Source of the DNA: CAYXFD01 sp964464175
Lineage (GTDB): Bacteria; Cloacimonadota; Cloacimonadia; Cloacimonadales; JAJBBL01
DNA length: 64,000 nt
Direction: 5' to 3'
Assembly: GCA_964464175.1 (NCBI GenBank)
Contig: CAYXFD010000007.1
Location: 1-64,000 of the forward strand
Shown: in pieces, positions 37,072 through 46,641 of the stretch
Layout: every line of letters begins with the position of its first letter
How positions within the stretch are numbered: position 1 is the first letter of the stretch
Program-made: the position numbers and the translations under genes
The notes under the pieces: generated by a model
The model's database searches: none
Seen by the model: the letters and a program-made list of their open reading frames with translations, nothing else
What the model was told of the DNA's origin: nothing

Positions 37072-38880
37072 TTATTCGAGTTTGTTATCCGGCAGATCAG
37101 AGTCAATTCTGAGATGCAATTCCCGCAATTGTTCTTCAGCTACACCCGAAGGGGCATCACTCATTAAATCTGCAGCTTTCAAGGTTTTAGGGAAAGCGAT
37201 TACATCCCGGATAGATTCTGCTCCGGTCATCAGCATGACTAAACGGTCAATGCCGGGAGCGATACCACCGTGGGGGGGTGTTCCATATTTGAGTGCTTCT
37301 AAAAAGAATCCGAATTTCTTTTGCAGCTCTTCTTCCCTGAAGCCTAAGACATTGAAAATCTTTTTTTGAATATCATAGCGATGACATCTGATACTGCCCG
37401 AAGAGAGTTCAACACCATTACAGACAAGATCATAGAGATGTCCTTCTATCTTGTCCCAGTTCTCTTCAGAGTCGAAATAGGGAAGATGTTCCTCCTTGGG
37501 GAGACTGAACATATGATGTGCAGTTTCCCAGCACTCTTTCTCTTCATCATAGATGAACAGCGGAAAATCAGTAATCCAGACGAATGAGAAACTACTCTTA
37601 TCATATAGTTCGAGAATTTTGCCGAGATGATTTCTTATCCCGGCAAGAACTTTGAATACTATTCTGTTCTTGTCCGCTGCAAAGAGAATAAGGTCTCCCT
37701 CTTCAGCTTGCGTTCTTTCCAAAACTCTGGCAGTTTCAACTTCAGTAATGAATTTTGCTATGCCGCTCTCCGCTTTACCGTCCGATATCTTGCAGTAAGC
37801 TAAGCCTTTGCCCTCCAGATGCTTGGCAAGATCGGTCAATTCATCTATCTGCTTACGTGAGAAGCGAGCGCCACCTTTGACTACCAGTGAACGGATACTC
37901 CCCATTTTCTGGGATAGAGCGGATTTGAAAACCTGGAAATCACTCTCAGAGAAGATATCGCTCAGATCTGTCAATTCCATGCCGAATCGTGTATCAGGCT
38001 TATCACAGCCGTAGCGGTTCAAGGCTTCCATGTAAGAGAGACGCGGAAACGGGAGGGGGAGTTCGATTTTCAACAGCTCTTGGAAGAGTGTGTGAAACAT
38101 CTCTTCCATAATAGCGAAAAGGTCTGCTTCGGTTACGAAACTCATCTCCAGATCGAGTTGGGTAAATTCAGGCTGCCTGTCGGCCCTCAGGTCTTCATCA
38201 CGGAAACAGCGGGCAATTTGAAAATAACGGTCGAAGCCGCTGATCATCAATAATTGCTTATAAATTTGAGGTGATTGAGGGAGAGCGAAGAATTTGCCGG
38301 GATATATTCTGCTGGGGACAAGATAGTCGCGAGCCCCTTCCGGAGTGCTTTTCATGAGGATAGGAGTCTCTATTTCGTAAAATTTCCGGTCATTGAGGAA
38401 CTTCCGCATTAGGAAGATTATGTGATGTCTCATCAATATCTTGTTTCGTAGTTTTTCCCGGCGTAAATCGAGATAGCGGAATTCCAGGCGATGATCTTCA
38501 TCGGGCAGGATCAGTTCATTAATCTGCATTGGTAAGGGAGCAGATTCATTGTAGATAAGCAGTTCGGAAGCTTCCATCTCTAACATTCCGTTAGGAATTT
38601 TTTCGTTTACATTTTCTTCGCTCCGTTTTCTGATAGTACCCTTAACTCCAATCACAAACTCATTTCGTAGATGGTGGGCGGTTTTATGAACCGGCTCATT
38701 CTGGGGATGAAACACCAGCTGAATAAATCCTGTAACATCCCTGAGATCGATAAAGATTAGGTTACCCAAATCTCTCCGTCGGTGTACCCAACCCATCATG
38801 GTAATATCTTTCCCTATCATCTCCGGGCTTAGATCACCGCAATAGTGAGAACGTTTCATGTTTTCATTAATGTAGCTCAT
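37072..38880 (-). CDS. aspS: Aspartate-tRNA ligase
   Basis: A 602-residue class II aminoacyl-tRNA synthetase. The N-terminal OB-fold (GWVHRRRDLGNLIFIDLRD) binds the anticodon; motif 2 is around FRDEDLRADRQPEFTQLD, the bacterial GAD insert follows, and motif 3 is GIDRLVMLMTG. The full bacterial length is present. The C-terminal DAPSGVAEEQLRELHL is standard. Whether it is discriminating or also charges tRNA-Asn cannot be decided here. Confidence 0.97.
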   Translation of the reverse strand: MSYINENMKRSHYCGDLSPEMIGKDITMMGWVHRRRDLGNLIFIDLRDVTGFIQLVFHPQNEPVHKTAHHLRNEFVIGVKGTIRKRSEENVNEKIPNGMLEMEASELLIYNESAPLPMQINELILPDEDHRLEFRYLDLRREKLRNKILMRHHIIFLMRKFLNDRKFYEIETPILMKSTPEGARDYLVPSRIYPGKFFALPQSPQIYKQLLMISGFDRYFQIARCFRDEDLRADRQPEFTQLDLEMSFVTEADLFAIMEEMFHTLFQELLKIELPLPFPRLSYMEALNRYGCDKPDTRFGMELTDLSDIFSESDFQVFKSALSQKMGSIRSLVVKGGARFSRKQIDELTDLAKHLEGKGLAYCKISDGKAESGIAKFITEVETARVLERTQAEEGDLILFAADKNRIVFKVLAGIRNHLGKILELYDKSSFSFVWITDFPLFIYDEEKECWETAHHMFSLPKEEHLPYFDSEENWDKIEGHLYDLVCNGVELSSGSIRCHRYDIQKKIFNVLGFREEELQKKFGFFLEALKYGTPPHGGIAPGIDRLVMLMTGAESIRDVIAFPKTLKAADLMSDAPSGVAEEQLRELHLRIDSDLPDNKLE

Positions 38881-39041
38881 TTAACTCCCTCTGTGTAATT
38901 TTGTTCACAACATTTCAGGAAATAAAGAGAGACTGACGAGTCAAACTTTTTCTCTTACTCATTTTTCAGAGCAAAGATATAATCTTCCCGGTTCTTATGT
39001 CCTAAGAGTTTTCGTCTATCAGGAATGATCTTTAATACTCT

Positions 39042-40046
39042 TCAGAGGATTTGCATATTGAAGCGAATAACATCAAGAAAACTCTCCAATCTCAGTTTGG
39101 TTCTCTCATCCAGTTTTGCCGGTTGATCACCTTCAATTGTCAAGAAAGGGTAGTTAATGTATTTTTTCAGGAGTATATTATCTATCTGAAGATGACAAAA
39201 TGCCTGTGAATAACTGATGACACCGTCTATCTGTCGTCTTGCAACTTCCTCTTTAATGTCTTCCAGACGCTCGAAAACAGAATAGGGATAAGTAAACGAA
39301 AGATACTGATCGATAATCTCATCTTTCAGATAGGGCATGGAAAACTGCCGTTGTACTTCATTAAAGATAACGTCAGCCTCCTGAGCAGATATGAACTCGT
39401 ACAGATCCCTGAAGATTGGGGGGACTCCGATAAAAGCTAATCTGATTTCTCTCTGGCTATTTCTGGTTTTAGTCAGTGGTTCTCTATTCTCTGCTTCTTT
39501 CAAAAACTCATCCAATTTTTTTTCGTAAATTCCAGGATCACCTGTGAAATCGGAAGAGTTGATGAGCCAATAGTGGTTTTCTGCACCGCTGATCTTTCTT
39601 TCCTGCCAAGTAAGTCTGTCCAGTTGCACGAGCTTACATCTTATTGCATCGAGCTCTTTCTTTACTTCACCAACTTGGACTGGCGTGACTGAGAACCGTT
39701 CCCGGAGATGAGAAATTTCCCGTTCCAGAGCTTGTTTGTCTCTGCTGACCGGGAAAGAAAAAGGGATAACTTCAATTCCTTTATCCTGTAAAATAGACAT
39801 CATTGAATGGTTGTTTGAACAGTCGCCCTGAATAACACTGATAACGGTTTTAAAATCATGATCCAGAATAGTATAATACATTCCCTTGATCCAGGAGCAG
39901 ATATTGCGCGGAAAGCCTTCTGATTCTGCAGACTGAACCTGTTTTTGCGGTTCTCCGGTAATAAAGATGTTGTTCAGATCAACAGGTCTGTGTCCTGCTG
40001 CAAAAACTACTTCTACCGGAAACGATGTTGTGAAACCTATATCCAT
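39042..40046 (-). CDS. 2-hydroxyacyl-CoA dehydratase (HgdB/BcrC) family protein
   Basis: A 334-residue protein with the family layout: NICSWIKG near residue 49, QGDCSNNHS near 94 and SYSQAFCHLQ near 290, three Cys positions that in HgdB/FldC-type subunits hold a 4Fe-4S cluster. It is shorter than the usual 370-430 residues, and no second subunit or ATP-dependent activator (HgdC type) is adjacent. It may therefore be a stand-alone member rather than an amino-acid-fermentation dehydratase. It precedes nothing co-oriented closely except the ABC-F gene 31 bases upstream. Confidence 0.8.
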   Translation of the reverse strand: MDIGFTTSFPVEVVFAAGHRPVDLNNIFITGEPQKQVQSAESEGFPRNICSWIKGMYYTILDHDFKTVISVIQGDCSNNHSMMSILQDKGIEVIPFSFPVSRDKQALEREISHLRERFSVTPVQVGEVKKELDAIRCKLVQLDRLTWQERKISGAENHYWLINSSDFTGDPGIYEKKLDEFLKEAENREPLTKTRNSQREIRLAFIGVPPIFRDLYEFISAQEADVIFNEVQRQFSMPYLKDEIIDQYLSFTYPYSVFERLEDIKEEVARRQIDGVISYSQAFCHLQIDNILLKKYINYPFLTIEGDQPAKLDERTKLRLESFLDVIRFNMQIL

Positions 40047-40077
40047 TTTATTGATCCTGATTGGTGCTGGTCATAAC

Positions 40078-41958
40078 TTATTGATAAACAGAGTTTAAAT
40101 AGTCATCTTCCAGAGTATTAGCCTCTTCAGTCAGTTTTTCGATCTCCTGCCTCAGACTGTCGATCTGGGAGTGAAGTAGTTTGGTCTTCTCCGCATTCCG
40201 CAGGATCTCTTTTTTTAGAAACTGCATTTCCAACTCATGCAATTCCTTCTCTCTGTCTTCTATCCTCTCTCTGAGATTCTCGATCTCTTGCAGTTTCATA
40301 TCCAAAAGGATCGGATTGGTTTTCTTTTCTTTGAACTTCTCATTAATCCTTTGTTTTTGCTGCTTGACCGGTTTCTCTACGGGTGAAAGCAGCAACTCTT
40401 CCCAGTTTTTAGTCTCAACGACTCTCTGATTCTGGAATACCCAGTAGCGGGTTGCAGTATTATCGATGAAGAAGCGGTCGTGAGATACAAAGATCACGGT
40501 TCCCTGATATTCCTCAAGTGCCTCTTCCAGAGATTCTATCAGGAAGATATCGAGATGGTTTGTCGGCTCGTCCATTATCAGAACATTCGGCTGTCTCGCG
40601 ATCAGCAATGAAAGATAGAGCCTCGCCTTCTCACCGCCACTGAGCAGTTCAACCTTCTTTTCATTATCATCTCCGGTAAAACCGAACTTTGCCAGATAAG
40701 AGAGGGTTTGGTGATTTGTCCAGTGCAGATGCTCACTGTTGATTGTCTCCCGCACTGTCAGACTGTCGTTGAGAGAAAGATGCAGCTGGTCATAATAACC
40801 GATTGAGAGACTCGCTCCTATCTGCAGTTGACCGGCTGAAGGATTTTTTTCTCCTAACAGGAGCTGCAGAAATGTCGTCTTACCACAGCCATTATCACCA
40901 AGGATTGCAATTCTGTCCTGATAAAGAATATTGCCGTTGATCTTCTTCCCCAGCAACTTGCCGGGGAAACCGAACCCGACCTCTTCAAAATGATAAACAA
41001 TATTTCCCGAACGCTTTTCCGGTTCAAAGGACAGCTTTATCTCTTTTCCCTTTTTAACGGGCTCTATCCTCTTTATTCTCTCCAATGATTTCAGACGTGA
41101 CTTTGCCTGTTTTGTCTTTTGTCCGGCAATGTTCTTTCTGATAAAGAATTCAGTCTCTGCTATCCAGTCTTGCTGAGCCTGATACTGCTTTTGTAAAAGT
41201 ATCTGTTTCTCTCTGTACTCCTTCTCAAAGAGAGAATAGCTTCCGGAATAGCTGACAATAGACCGGTTTTCTATGGAAAAGGTCACATTTGTTGTCTTAT
41301 CGAGAAAATGTCTGTCATGAGAGACAATTACATAAGGAATATTCAATTCCGTGAGAAATTTTATCAGCCAGTTCCGCATCTTCAGATCTAAATGATTGGT
41401 CGGCTCATCAAGCAGCAAGAGATCTGCAGGCTGCAGTAAGATGGCCGCCAATTGGATACGGGTCTTCTCTCCTCCACTGAAGCTGTTGACTGTTCTCTCC
41501 CAAGTCTCTTCGGGAAAACCAAGCTGCTGCAAGACAATTTTTGCCCGCTGTTCCAGAGAATAACCGTCTAATGCCATAAATTCTTCCTGATTTTTCCCCA
41601 ACTCTTTCAAATTGCTCTCAGAAGGATCAGCAGCGATCTTCTCTTCTAACTCCCGAATTCGTTGGGATAGATCATTCAAATGCCGATAAGAGACCAGAAC
41701 AAATTTCAGCAAAGGTAAAGTGCTGTTTATCTGCATAGACTGGCTCAGATAAGAGATACGGCAGTTCTTCATCCGGTTGACAGTCCCCTCCTTAGGGATC
41801 ATCCTGTCACTGACGATATCGAGCAAGGTCGTTTTACCGGAACCGTTTCTTCCTATCAAGCCGATCTGCTTCTGCCGGTCTATCGAAAAAGAAACGCCTG
41901 ACAGAATACACTGATCCCCGAAATAATGACCAATCCCGTTCAATGCGACAACACTCAA
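40078..41958 (-). CDS. ABC-F family ATPase (Uup/YdiF-like)
   Basis: A 626-residue soluble protein with two ABC domains: Walker A GRNGSGKTT and GDNGCGKTT, signatures FSGGEKTRI and LSGGEKARL, Walker B LLLLDEPTNHLD and VLIMDEPTNHLD. A linker between the domains and a C-terminal coiled coil (about 550-620) fit Uup/YdiF-type proteins that act on the ribosome. There are no transmembrane helices. The start is TTG with AGAGG upstream. A stem-loop lies about 70-110 bases upstream (42028-42068) and could belong to its leader. Confidence 0.93.
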   Translation of the reverse strand: MSVVALNGIGHYFGDQCILSGVSFSIDRQKQIGLIGRNGSGKTTLLDIVSDRMIPKEGTVNRMKNCRISYLSQSMQINSTLPLLKFVLVSYRHLNDLSQRIRELEEKIAADPSESNLKELGKNQEEFMALDGYSLEQRAKIVLQQLGFPEETWERTVNSFSGGEKTRIQLAAILLQPADLLLLDEPTNHLDLKMRNWLIKFLTELNIPYVIVSHDRHFLDKTTNVTFSIENRSIVSYSGSYSLFEKEYREKQILLQKQYQAQQDWIAETEFFIRKNIAGQKTKQAKSRLKSLERIKRIEPVKKGKEIKLSFEPEKRSGNIVYHFEEVGFGFPGKLLGKKINGNILYQDRIAILGDNGCGKTTFLQLLLGEKNPSAGQLQIGASLSIGYYDQLHLSLNDSLTVRETINSEHLHWTNHQTLSYLAKFGFTGDDNEKKVELLSGGEKARLYLSLLIARQPNVLIMDEPTNHLDIFLIESLEEALEEYQGTVIFVSHDRFFIDNTATRYWVFQNQRVVETKNWEELLLSPVEKPVKQQKQRINEKFKEKKTNPILLDMKLQEIENLRERIEDREKELHELEMQFLKKEILRNAEKTKLLHSQIDSLRQEIEKLTEEANTLEDDYLNSVYQ

Positions 41959-42027
41959 AACAACCTCTCTCTTTTTTGTTGATGAAAATTCACCGTTCTT
42001 TTTCCGGGGTTCCCTGTCAACATATCT

Positions 42028-42068
42028 GTAGTTGAGACTACATTTTAGTCTTGATTATTGCCAACTAC
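42028..42068. repeat. Stem-loop upstream of the ABC-F gene
   Basis: GTAGTTG-AGACTA (42028-42040), loop CATTT, TAGTCT (42046-42051), a 10-nt bulge, and CAACTAC (42062-42068) make a 13-bp interrupted stem. ABC-F genes of the resistance type are often controlled by leader attenuation; a link here is only a possibility. Confidence 0.45.
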
Positions 42069-42186
42069 TAAATCGAATACAGTTTTTCTCTCTTTCCCTT
42101 CATCCAGTAGCTCTCTTGCCTGAGAGCAAAACGGAAAAGAGAAATTACTTGTCAAATATCTCTCTTCTTTTTCTTTGGAATAGCGT

Positions 42187-42264
42187 CGGGATGTAGCGCA
42201 GTTCGGGTAGCGTACACGACTGGGGGTCGTGTGGTCGCTGGTTCAAATCCAGTCATCCCGACCA
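42187..42264 (+). tRNA. tRNA-Pro (anticodon GGG)
   Basis: The acceptor CGGGATG pairs with CATCCCG, followed by discriminator A and encoded CCA. The anticodon arm CACGA-CTGGGGG-TCGTG gives GGG, reading CCU/CCC. The T arm is GCTGG-TTCAAAT-CCAGT, with a short variable loop. A T-run begins directly after CCA. Confidence 0.96.
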
Positions 42265-42707
42265 TTTTTTTTATGCTTAGTTATCAGTAACCAGTGCTAT
42301 ATGATTTCTTTACTATAGAGACTGTTGATATTCGAATCAAGCTAATATGGATTGTTATCTCACTGTATATATTAAAAAAGTGACTTTTTCCCTTTCGTTC
42401 TACAATCATTATATATCACAGCCGTTGTGTACAATCTAATCTTTCTTCTCCCTGGGATGAAAAAGCGTTCTTTTCGGGTATGTCGTCTCTCTCGTAACAT
42501 TAGTATACCATTAGGAAAGTCTATAAGCGTACCAGATCCGCCTGTAGTATATCCAAATAGTATATTAAGGTTTGATTAGGTGTCGAAAAAGCAAAACCGA
42601 ACAGTCTTGTGCTGTGGATAAGGTTTCCGAGCAAAACATTCTATTGACATTCTTACAGATAGCCTGTTTTTGTCCCATAGATCGTTCAAAGAATATAGGG
42701 ATTATCA
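42265..42707. other. 443-bp spacer between tRNA-Pro and the first methyltransferase
   Basis: AT-rich, no gene seen. TTGACA at 42644-42649 could be the -35 box for the restriction-modification operon, but the -10 at the expected distance is poor (TTTTTG). No integrase gene or clear duplicate of the tRNA 3' end was found here. Confidence 0.45.
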
Positions 42708-44312
42708 ATGGAACAGTTATCAATAATTACTAAGAGTGAAAGCAGATATCTATCTCCCAAAGAGGCAAGTGTTTGGGCGTCTAAGTATTTAGACCGCAAT
42801 ATCACGATATCGAATATCTCATACTTAGTTCAATATGGTCGAATCAGGAAATATTCAAGCAATGGAAGAATTTTGATAGATGTAGATGAATTAAAAGAAT
42901 ACTATGATGTTTTTGATAAGGAATTGCAATGGAAAAAGAAACTTGGGGATGATCTTAACTGGAATTTGTCGTTTTCAGAGTACAAAGAGTCTGAAAGGAC
43001 TAAACATGTACATCGGTTACATCCTTATAAAGGCAAATTTATCCCCCAATTAGTTGAATATTTTCTTGATAACCGCACCGATGAATTCAAAAAGCGGGTC
43101 TATTTTCAACGTGGGGATATAGTCCTCGATCCGTTTTGTGGAAGTGGGACTACCTTAGTTCAGGCTAACGAGCTGGGAATACATTCTATTGGAACGGACA
43201 TTTCTGCTTTCAATGCCTTGATTAGTAATACTAAGCTCAAAAGATACGATATAACTAAACTGCGCGAGTCAATCAGTTCTTTGACAAATCGTCTGATGAG
43301 TTACAGGCAACATGGTAATATTGTTGATTTTGAAGAAGAGTTACAACTAAAGCTAACTCATTTCAATAATAAGTTTTTTCCTTCGCCTCAGTACAAAAGA
43401 CAAGTGGCAAAAAAGGAAGTGAATGAGAACGAATACAGCAAAGCCAAGGAAAAAGAGTTTCTTCAAGAGTATTTTGAACTGATTAAGAAGTATGATATTG
43501 AATTAGATAACAAGATTTGCCATTCTTTTCTTGATAAATGGTTCTTACCTCCGGTTAGAGATGAGATAGATTTTATGTTTCAGGAGATAAAAAAAATAAC
43601 TGATCAGGATGTTAAGAAAATAACTGCAATAATTCTTAGTAGAACAGTTCGTTCCTGCCGGGCAACTACACATGCTGATTTAGGGACATTAAAAGACCCT
43701 GTCAAGACTACATACTATTGTAAAAAACACGGGAAAATATGTAAACCGATCTTTTCGATCAAAGGATGGTGGTTAAGATACTCACAGGATACTTTAAAGC
43801 GTCTTCTCCAATTCGATTCTCTAAGAACCAAAACCTATCAGATATGCTTGATTGGAGACAGCAGAGTCATCGATCTTCACGAAGCTTTGAGCAGGAAAAA
43901 TGATTGTTTAAATCAATTATTGGTTAAACAGAAGGCAGCGGGGATTTTTTCAAGTCCGCCTTATGTCGGACTCATTAATTATCATGAACAACACGCATAC
44001 TCTTACGAGTTGTTTGGTTTTGAACGAAACGATGAAGCAGAAATCGGTTCTTTAACTAACGGTCAGGGAAAAGAAGCTAAGGAATCCTACGTTAAAGGGA
44101 TAGTCGAAACTCTAATGAATTGTAAGAAATATCTCAAGAAAGACTATGATGTTTTCTTGGTTGCTAATGATAAATTCAATCTATATCCAAGAATAGCACA
44201 GTTATCCGGCATGAAAATTGTGAATCAATTCAAACGCCCTGTTCTAAACAGAGTCGAGAAAGACAGATCTAATGCTTATTCGGAAACGATTTTTCATCTA
44301 AAGGAAGGTTAG
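42708..44312 (+). CDS. DNA methyltransferase (N4-cytosine/N6-adenine type) of a TdeIII-like system
   Basis: A 534-residue modification enzyme. Residues 10-70 resemble an HTH/excisionase-like fold (SPKEASVWASKYL). HPYKGKFIPQLVEYFL is typical of one amino-methyltransferase group; the SAM motif DPFCGSGT is at 141-148 and the catalytic motif SSPPY at 415-419, giving motif order I before IV with a large insert (target-recognition region) between them. The base in the target sequence cannot be read, although SPPY favours N4-cytosine. The stop abuts the start of the restriction gene with no gap. The start of this island follows tRNA-Pro. Confidence 0.88.
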   Translation: MEQLSIITKSESRYLSPKEASVWASKYLDRNITISNISYLVQYGRIRKYSSNGRILIDVDELKEYYDVFDKELQWKKKLGDDLNWNLSFSEYKESERTKHVHRLHPYKGKFIPQLVEYFLDNRTDEFKKRVYFQRGDIVLDPFCGSGTTLVQANELGIHSIGTDISAFNALISNTKLKRYDITKLRESISSLTNRLMSYRQHGNIVDFEEELQLKLTHFNNKFFPSPQYKRQVAKKEVNENEYSKAKEKEFLQEYFELIKKYDIELDNKICHSFLDKWFLPPVRDEIDFMFQEIKKITDQDVKKITAIILSRTVRSCRATTHADLGTLKDPVKTTYYCKKHGKICKPIFSIKGWWLRYSQDTLKRLLQFDSLRTKTYQICLIGDSRVIDLHEALSRKNDCLNQLLVKQKAAGIFSSPPYVGLINYHEQHAYSYELFGFERNDEAEIGSLTNGQGKEAKESYVKGIVETLMNCKKYLKKDYDVFLVANDKFNLYPRIAQLSGMKIVNQFKRPVLNRVEKDRSNAYSETIFHLKEG

Positions 44313-45086
44313 ATGGTTTTTACAGCAGATCAAAGAAAGATTATCGAAAATATTATTAAGTCAAGCTTGATAAATAAGTTAAAGAAGTATAAGCCGGAAT
44401 CAAATAATATGCCCTTTCATTACCGATTACTCGGTAAAGATAGAATGGCTTTATTTTCATTTATCCATTCGCTCAATACTACTTTTGGAACCTCAATTTT
44501 TGAGCCGGTGGCAGAGACTATAGCTAACTTGAATTTCGAATCTGCCTCAAAGCAATATGTAATGGGCAATGAGATAAGTAAAGCAGCTCAAGAAGAGATT
44601 CAAACTATAGTGAACGAATTGACTATGGGGAAGCTTCCCGATAAAAATGAAGAGGTAGAAAGAATCAGAAAGGTCTGTGATAAAGGTGAATTCACTAATC
44701 TTAAGACTGTTAAGGTTGATTTATTGATCGAAGACTGCGAAGGAGTGATTCACCTATTTGATTTGAAAACAGCTAAACCAAATATCAGTAACTTCAAGGA
44801 TTTTAAAAGAACACTTCTGGAGTGGGTAGCGATCTATCTGGCTACAAATCCTAAAGCCGACATAAAATCATACATTGCAATACCCTATAACCCTTATGAG
44901 CCAAAACCTTACGAAAGATGGACAGTGAGAGGGATGCTTGATCTGGAAAACGAACTGATGGTTGCCGCCGAATTCTGGAATTTTTTGGGTCAAGAAGAAA
45001 TATACGATGAGTTGTTAGATTACTTTGAACGAGTCGGTAAAGAATTAAGGCCGGAAATTGATGAATATTTCAAGAGATTTAAATAG
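44313..45086 (+). CDS. Type II restriction endonuclease, TdeIII family
   Basis: A 257-residue protein beginning at the base after the methyltransferase stop. It contains KVDLLIEDCEG...HLFDLKTAKPN, a PD-(D/E)XK arrangement with Asp, Asp and Lys, then FKRTLLEWVA, IAIPYNPYEPKPYERWTVRG and ELRPEIDEYFKRF, which I recognise as the TdeIII-type family. It cuts DNA at the site protected by its partner. TdeIII is recalled as recognising GGNCC; that is from memory and the site here is not proven. Confidence 0.88.
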   Translation: MVFTADQRKIIENIIKSSLINKLKKYKPESNNMPFHYRLLGKDRMALFSFIHSLNTTFGTSIFEPVAETIANLNFESASKQYVMGNEISKAAQEEIQTIVNELTMGKLPDKNEEVERIRKVCDKGEFTNLKTVKVDLLIEDCEGVIHLFDLKTAKPNISNFKDFKRTLLEWVAIYLATNPKADIKSYIAIPYNPYEPKPYERWTVRGMLDLENELMVAAEFWNFLGQEEIYDELLDYFERVGKELRPEIDEYFKRFK

Positions 45087-45120
45087 TATTTTTTTCTAAG
45101 ACAGAATTATAGGAGTCAAA

Positions 45121-45537
45121 ATGCAGACTGATAAAAAGCGAATACTCTTTATCTGTACTCATAATTCAGCGAGGTCTCAGATGGCGGAAGGCCTGATAAA
45201 TGCCTTTCACAGTGACCGCTATGAGGCTTTTAGTGCCGGAACCGAACCTTCATCAGTAAATCCTTATGTTTTCAAGGCTATGAATAAAATCGGGATTGAC
45301 CTTTCTCAACACTATTCCAAGAGTATTGATGAATTCACCGGTCAGCAATTTGACTTTGTCGTTACTGTCTGCGATAATGCCAAGGAGACCTGTCCCTATT
45401 TTCCCGGCGGGAAAGAAAAGATTCATAAAAGCTTTCCTGATCCTTCAGCATTGAAAGGAGACGAAGAAACCATTCTGATTGAGACTGGTAAAATCCGGGA
45501 CGAGATAAAGGATTGGTTAAACAGGACATTTATATAA
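45121..45537 (+). CDS. arsC: Arsenate reductase, thioredoxin-coupled type
   Basis: A 138-residue low-molecular-weight phosphatase-fold enzyme. CTHNSARSQ contains the nucleophile Cys12 and the P-loop. Cys84 and Cys91 in TVCDNAKETCPYFPG form the relay pair of the thioredoxin-dependent class, and the full triad is present. It reduces arsenate to arsenite. No arsB/acr3 pump or arsR regulator is adjacent. AGGAG lies just before the start. It sits between two restriction-modification systems. Confidence 0.93.
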   Translation: MQTDKKRILFICTHNSARSQMAEGLINAFHSDRYEAFSAGTEPSSVNPYVFKAMNKIGIDLSQHYSKSIDEFTGQQFDFVVTVCDNAKETCPYFPGGKEKIHKSFPDPSALKGDEETILIETGKIRDEIKDWLNRTFI

Positions 45538-45560
45538 AACATGAACCAATTGGATACAAG

Positions 45561-46322
45561 ATGAAAAAATGGTATGAAGAGCTTTTTGACGACTATTCGA
45601 AGAATTATGATAAAGAAGATTTTGTTCAGGGCACAGTAGGTGAATGTGACTTTATCGAGCAGGAACTCAACTACCACAAGGAGACGAAAATTCTGGATAT
45701 CGGCTGCGGTACCGGAAGGCATGCTATCGAGTTAACGAAGAGAGGATACAAGGTGACAGGAATTGACCTTTCGGAGTCGCAGTTAGAGAGAGCCAGAGGA
45801 AAAGCAAAAGCACAAAACTTGCAGATTGATTTTATCAGAATGGATGCCAGGGAGTTGAGCTATAATAAAGAATTCGACGTAGCTATAATGCTTTGTGAAG
45901 GTGCCTTTCCCCTTATGGAGACTGATGAGATGAATTTCCAGATTCTTCAAAAGGCGACTCAGGCACTCAGGGACAAAGGAAAGTTCATCTTCACTACTCT
46001 TAACGGGCTCTTTCCTCTCTTTCATTCGGTAAAAGATTTTTGCAACACTTCAGCAACGGAAGGTAATCCTCAGTATAAAGAGAGTTCCTTTGATTTGATG
46101 ACCTTCCGGGACATTAACTCAATGATCGTTGAAGACGAGCAGGGAAACAAAAAGGAAATTGAGTGTAACGAAAGATATTATCTTCCCTCTGAGATAACCT
46201 GGCTGCTGAAATCTCTCGGTTACAGGCAAATCGCTATTCATCCGGCAGAACTGGGAGCCTTTTCCCGTCAACACGAACTTACTCCCGATGATTTCGAGAT
46301 GCTTGTTGTTGCTGATAAGTAG
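45561..46322 (+). CDS. Class I SAM-dependent methyltransferase
   Basis: The start at 45561 (MKKWYEELFDDYSKNYDKE) is preferred over 45513, which overlaps arsC and adds 16 unrelated residues. ILDIGCGTGRHAIELTKRGYKVTGIDLS is the SAM site, and MLCEGAFPLMETD marks motif IV/post-I. The C-terminal half has a FTTLNGL substrate cap. Substrate unknown; the family includes small-molecule and ubiquinone-like methyltransferases. It does not show the Cys set expected for ArsM, so a role in arsenic methylation is not supported. It is 24 bases past arsC, probably co-transcribed. Confidence 0.85.
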   Translation: MKKWYEELFDDYSKNYDKEDFVQGTVGECDFIEQELNYHKETKILDIGCGTGRHAIELTKRGYKVTGIDLSESQLERARGKAKAQNLQIDFIRMDARELSYNKEFDVAIMLCEGAFPLMETDEMNFQILQKATQALRDKGKFIFTTLNGLFPLFHSVKDFCNTSATEGNPQYKESSFDLMTFRDINSMIVEDEQGNKKEIECNERYYLPSEITWLLKSLGYRQIAIHPAELGAFSRQHELTPDDFEMLVVADK

Positions 46323-46641
46323 ATTGGGTTATTATCAGCCAGTCCAAACGATTATCTCTGCTAATCCGGGACGGTTCTGCTTATGATGATACAGCTTCAG
46401 AGTTGTTTACTAAAAATGAGGAGAATAATCGGAAACGTAGCCATTGACGCGTAGAGATACTTTTTTATTCTTATGCTCCAGAGTGGAAACTGAAGGTAGC
46501 ATAGAAAAAGGTTTGACATTTATTCTTAAGAAATGGTTATGAAATAGAAGAAAGATTAGTACTACATAGTTGTTTGTGAATCAATCTGAGAGAATGTAAA
46601 GAGAAGAGCAGGACTCTTTTGCGATAATGGGATAGTGTGAG
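46323..46641. other. 319-bp spacer before the MjaI-like system
   Basis: No gene is seen. TTGACA at 46513-46518 with TATGAA at 46538-46543 (19-base spacer) may be a promoter for the following methyltransferase gene. Confidence 0.35.

Noticed and set aside
42240..42264. A direct repeat of the tRNA-Pro 3' end at the far side of the restriction island (attachment site)
   Set aside because: Around 49746-49918 only an 8-base TTCAAATC match was found, too short to support an att site, and no integrase gene is present.
45561..46322. The methyltransferase after arsC as an arsenite methyltransferase (ArsM)
   Set aside because: The expected conserved Cys set and AsH-binding pattern are not seen; only the general SAM fold is supported.
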